Assembly: GCA_045613765.1 (NCBI GenBank)
Contig: JAZLBO010000022.1
Location: 21,471-85,470, forward strand
DNA length: 64,000 bases
Origin: RGIG4097 sp045613765
GTDB taxonomy: Bacteria; Bacillota; Clostridia; Christensenellales; CAG-917
Reading direction: 5' to 3'
The notes beneath the pieces are model-generated. The model worked only from the letters and a program-made list of their open reading frames with translations. It was not told where the DNA came from and did not search any database. Positions within the stretch are counted from its first letter, which is position 1, and the number at the start of each line of letters is the position of its first letter. Below, piece after piece: positions 56,001 through 62,000 of the stretch. The position numbers and the translations under genes are program-made.

Positions 56001-59000
56001 TTCAAGAGCAAATTCGATTGTATCAAGGTCGCTTGTTGCAATAAATTCTGCAAGCATTGCTTCCACATTGTCGCCACCTGCAAGAAGTGCGCCAATGTTG
56101 AGTGCACTAAGGTCGCCTTGGAGTGAAATTCTTGCTGCAACACCGTCGTGGAATGCACCTGTTGTCTTTGCTTGGATAAGAAGGTCTGCGATATAGTTTT
56201 CAACAAGACCACCAAGTTCAAGTGTGGCAACGTCTTCACTGTCAAAGTTGATCATGACGTTCATGCCAACACCCAAAGTCATTGTGCTGAGGTTTTCATC
56301 CATAGGATACTTCTCGGGGTCAATGATTGACATGAGAAGGTCAATGTATGATGAGATTTCTGTATAGTCGTTCTTGTCAAGTTGTGAGAGAACGGGGCTA
56401 TAATCTTCGTCTGCAACAGAGAGTGTCATACCTGCACCCATCTTGATGGTCATGCCTGTGCCTGACACTGTGGTGAGGTTCATTGCAAGACTATGCTTGC
56501 CGTCCATTGTTGCATCGTTGAGTTTGATGAAGATACCACTTTCGCTTTCATCAAGATTGAACATATCAAGACGAATGTCTTGTCCTGTGATGAGTGATGC
56601 GATATCTGCAATGAGAGTTGAGTTGAGAAGGATATCAATTCCGTCAAATTTGTTGTACCAGAATTCGTCGCCTTCTTGGTATGCATTGCCACCCATACCG
56701 ATTGCAGTGCTCTTGATGATGATGCGCTTGATGAACTTGTTGAGATAGTCAACAATGCCGGGTGCTGCAACTTCTTCGTCGGCGGCGGCTTGTGCTTCTT
56801 CTTCGCCACCAAGGACGCCAAACATATCAAGGATATCGCCAAGGTTGAACTTCACTTGAGGTCCTTTGAGATCGCCAAGGTTGATGTAGAGATCGCCACC
56901 CAAGAGATAGATGCCGATTGACACTTCATCTGCTTCGCCATAGTTGAAGACCATTTCAACTGCCACTTCAAGTGCGCTCAAAATTGTTTCAACGTCAAAG
57001 TTGAAGTTTTCAATGTCAAGTTTTGTAAGCAAATCACTTACACCAAGGACGCCAAGATCAACACTGCCTGAAACACGGAAGACCACTGTTTCGCTGATAG
57101 GATCGTTCAAGTACATTTCAAGACCAAGTCTGTCAATGATTGCGCCAACAAGGTTCTTCACTGTGCCTTCTTCAAGACCTACGAGAAGGTTTTGGACTGC
57201 ATCAAGGCTGAAGATTGTGTCAACCAAATCGCTGTAAACAAGAGGATCTTTGACGTACAAGCCGTTGGGATCTTGTGCATAAGTTCCGTCGGATTCACGA
57301 CGTGAATATCTTTCATCGTCGCTGTAAAGTTTTGCTGTTGCTTCGTCAACAAGGATATAGGTGTCTGCAAAGTTGAATTGAATTTCAAATTCAAGTTCAA
57401 ATGCAACCTTTTCATTGTTTGCATAGTTGTTGAATCTGTCTGCACCGTTTTCGCCACCAACATATCTATAATATGTTGTTCCGTTATTTTCAAGTGTTCC
57501 TGTATAACGGACGTACATGCCATCTTCTTTTACGAAGACCTTGTCGGTTTCTGTGTTGACGTATGCGTATTCAACTGCACTGATAACTGTGTAGTTGCTG
57601 TCGTTTTGATAGTGATAGATGCCGTCTTCAAGTCTTGCAGTGACAGAGTCAAGTCTTGTTGCTGCAATTCTGGGATTACGGACATTGATTGATGCGTTGA
57701 CAAGGTCACTTGCAAAGTCAAATGACAATGAGCCACCTGCAAAGTCAACGTCAAAGTTGAGTTCAATGCCAAGTTCGGGGAGTTTCTTGATTGCTTCGCT
57801 GATATTGATATCGCCAAGGACTGAACCACCTTCTTCACTTGACATAACAAGTTCAACCACAAATGCAAGGATGCCAACAAGGGTTTGTTGTGTGATTGAA
57901 AGTGAAATTCTTTCACTTGCGATTGCAAGGACGATTTCAAGTGCTTCTTCACTGGTCATTGTTGCACTTTCTTCGCTTGCTGCCATGGCTTCGCCATCTT
58001 CTTCTGTTTCAGACCCAAAGATTGCACTGATTGTTTCAACAATCCAAGTTGAAATGCCAGTGTTTTCAATCATAAAGTCTTCATTTGACAAGATGCCCAT
58101 GTCAACGTAGAGTTTTCTACCTTGCAAATAGATGCCAATGATTGTGCTGTCTGCTGCTGCGTTTGTGCCTGCAACAAGGTTCTTGATTTCAATCACCAAT
58201 TCTGTTTCTTCGGGATTGTCAAGAGAGATATTTCCTGCGATCAACATTTCAATGTTGACAAGCATATCCTTTTCAATTTCAACGCCGATTGCAAGTGCAA
58301 AGTCTGCCACAAATGCTGAAACGATATCATTGATGGGCAATTCATCATTTTCAAAGTCTTGTGTGTCGCAGATTTCAAGGCTCATTTCAACAACTGCTTC
58401 AATTGCGATGGTTGAAAGGTTGGTTGCGCTGATATATTCGGTTTCTTCAATGGGGAAGTTTTCGTTTTCAACTGAGTACTTGTCTGAGAAACCAAGGATG
58501 ACGTTTGTCAAAGACATACCAACTGTGAAAGGTTCAAGACATGCTGAGAAGTCAAGTTGATATGTATCCATGTTGAACTTGACGAAACTCTTTTCAGGAT
58601 TGATTGCAAAGAAGTTGTCGTCAAAGTTTTCTGCCATATCGGGTGCAACCAATTCCACCACTGTTGCGATAAGTGTACTTGCAAAGTACAAAGTGATGCT
58701 TTCGGAACTGACGTTGAGTCCGTAGAGTGCACTGCCGATAATGTTGACAAGGTTGCCAAGGATTGTTGATGCGCTATCTGTTGCACCTTCTTCCACGGTG
58801 CTGTCTTCTGCCGTTGATGCTTCTGCATCACCGTCGCCCAAGACGCCTGAAAGGAGTGATGCAAGGCTCATGTTTGCGATTGAAAGGTGTACGTCTTGCA
58901 CTGAACCGAAGTTGACGTCAATATAAAGTGTGCTTGTTGCTGCCACTGTAGGTGCATTGACATCATCACAAAGGAGTGTGATTGCCAAAATTCTTGCATC

Positions 59001-62000
59001 CTTTTCATCCTTGACTTCTTCATATACGCCGTTGAAGATTTCGATTGCGATATCTGAGTGTGCAAGTATGTATTGAATATCAAGTGTATCTTCGGGGTTG
59101 AAACGGAGTGTTGCTGCAATTCTTACACCCAATGACTTGACCACTGTGTAGTCAACGTCAAATGCGAGAAGGAGTTGTTCAAGGAAACTCTTGACACCTT
59201 CGTTGGTTTCTTCGCCAAGGAAGAGCGATGCCCACTCGCCAACGGGCCATGAATCAACGTCATTGGAAACTTCAAGATTGATTGTGAAGTTGAGTTCAAC
59301 AAAGACTTGTTCAAGTGTAAGTGCAAAGTTGCCTTCCTTGTCAAGTTCAATGAGATTGATGAGTGTATAGCCGTCTTCTCTGCCGTCGAAGACAAAGTCT
59401 TCGTGTGCATTGGCCTCTGTCTTGCCGTAAGGAACGATATCAATGATTTCGCTTGTGATTTCAAGGCGAGGTGCACCAACTGTCATTTGTGCCTTGCCTG
59501 TTTGGCTGTTGTTTTGATCCTTACCGACGATTTCAACTTCAACAAGATCACTGTTTTCTGCCCATGAAATTTCAAGTGCTGCTTCAATGATTGCAATGTT
59601 GATGCCTGCAAGTTTCCAGAGTGCTTCAACCAAACCTTGCAAAAGTTCAATTCTTGCACTTTCGTTGCCAATCTTCAATGCAAGGAGAAGTGCATAGTCA
59701 AATTTTGTTGAGTCAAAGGCAAAGCCTTCTCCTGCTGATGCGCATGCTTCTGCATTGTCAGGATTGAGTTCAACGCCACTGTCTTCGCCAAGGACGAGTG
59801 CAAGGATAATGTTCATGATGTCAATGTCAACTGCAATCTTTTCAACACCAAAGTGTGATGCATCAAGATAGAGTTTGCCGTCAACATAGTACATGCCGAG
59901 CATAAGTCTTTCACTGCTATTCTTGTTTTCAACAACTTCAATAAGAAGTTGTGTTTCATTGCCGTTTGTATAAATTTCGTCTGCACCAAGCAACCATTGA
60001 AGGATAGGTTCAAGGTCAAGTGATGCTTGGACGTTTACGTCATAACCAAGGTTGATTTCTTCTTCAAATACCAAAGCACCACCGTTTCCAAGAGGTGTGT
60101 TGCCTGCATTGAGTTGTGCGTCAATGCCGATATTAAGACCAAGGAATACGTTGGGTGTTTCAAAGATATTGACAAAGTCAATGTCGGTGGGAACTTCAAG
60201 TTGTGCATCTGCAGGGACACTGTTGATGCCTGCCTTCAAGTCGCCAATGCTGACGTTCAAATCCAACTTGTTGTCAAATTCCAAATAGATGTCAACACCA
60301 AGTTCTGTCAAATCAAGTCCATTGAGGAAGGAAACACGAATTCCACCATCAATGGTTGAATCTGTAAGACCGATATTGAAGCTGAAATCTGCAAGTCTGT
60401 AGTATGTTTCATTTGCATCAAGGGTTGTGCCTTCAAATTCAACATACATGCCGTTTTCGTCTTTGACGTAAACGGTTTGTTCAAACGTGCCACCGTTGAA
60501 TTGTGCAATTTCTTCTTCGGTGAGTGCTGTGTATGTTTCTTCAAATGCTTCAATGCCGATCATTTCAACAAGTGCTTGGATAAGTCCACTTGCAAGATAG
60601 ACGCTGATTGTTGATTGAGAAACTTCAACACCACCAATAAGACCTGCAACAAGTGCGATAACTTGATTGATTGTATCATCTGCCACTGCGTCTTCTTCGG
60701 TTGCAGTGTCATCTGCGCTCATTGCCTCACTGTCGCCCACGACGCCAAATTGTACGAGAAGTTCATCTACGGGCACGCAAATATCAAGGCCACCGACAAT
60801 GCCGTCTGCTGTATGTACGTAGAGCATGCCGTCGTTGAGCCACATATCCATTGCACTTTCTTCTGCTCCAACACCTGCAAGTGAGATGTGAATTGATGAT
60901 TGCAAAAGACCCATAATGTCAAATGCGCCATCTTTGAGAAGTTTTGAAAGGTCAATGTTTGCCTCGAGAGTGAGAATTGCGCTTGTGTCAATATTTTCTA
61001 CAAAGTCAATGAGTGCTTGCACAAGGATTTCATCTGTGCTTGCAAACTCTGCTGTTGTAAGGTTTTCTGCGATTGCAAAAACGTCGATTTCAACTGAAAG
61101 GCCAACGTAAACGTTGTTCAATGCTCCAAGAATACTGTCAAGGCTAAGACCGTTTGAAAGGTCAATGACTGTGTAGAGCATTTCATCTTCGTCTGTGATG
61201 TTGACTTTTTCGTAGAAACGATCGGCATCGTTGAGTGTGCCGAGTTTCAATGATGCGCTCATGTTGACGCCAACAACTTGTTCATCAACACCAAGTGCAA
61301 GGTCGATATCAACAGTCTTTTCTTCTGCAAAACCAATATCAACAAACTTGACGTCAAGTGCTTGTACGGGAACTTTGCCACCGTTGTACTCGCCGTTTTC
61401 GTCTGTGAACAACATTGTCCAGAGATAGTCAAAGACTCTCTCTGTCAATGAGAGATTGAGGCTTTGGATATTGAAGATGTTGCCGTCCTTGACAAGTTCA
61501 CAACTGTCAACGATTGCTGCAACAAGACCGATAATGTCTGTGATAGGCTCGTCATCTTTGCTTGTTGCTGATGAGAGTGAGTATGCAATGTCGCCGTTGC
61601 CAATCTTTTCTTCGATTGCTTGTGCCATTGCTTGTGCTTCGCTGTCATCTGTTGTTGCAAGAGCATTTTTGACTTCTTCAACGAGCATATCCACCAAATC
61701 TGCAACGATTTCGTTGAGATTAAGGTTGGGGATCATAAAGTAGCCTGTGCCCAAAAGTCCGGAGAAGTCTATATAAAGTGCTTCTCTTGCGCCTGAATAG
61801 ACGATTGTGCCACAAACTTCATTTTGAATATCACGGATTTCAATCAAAACATTAGTTTTGCTTGAATCTCTTGTGTTGATTTGTCCTTGGACGTCAACGG
61901 ACATATTATAACTGCTTTGTCCAAGACCGATGGGCATTGTCCAGAGAGGGCTATCGTCGGGGAGGAAACTGCCGAGAAGTCCTGTAAGGAGTGTGCCAAA

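Noticed and set aside
45290..61665. Evenly recurring linkers considered as a CRISPR-like or DNA-level repeat
   Set aside because: Similarity is at the protein level; the DNA of the linkers is not identical and spacing varies widely.
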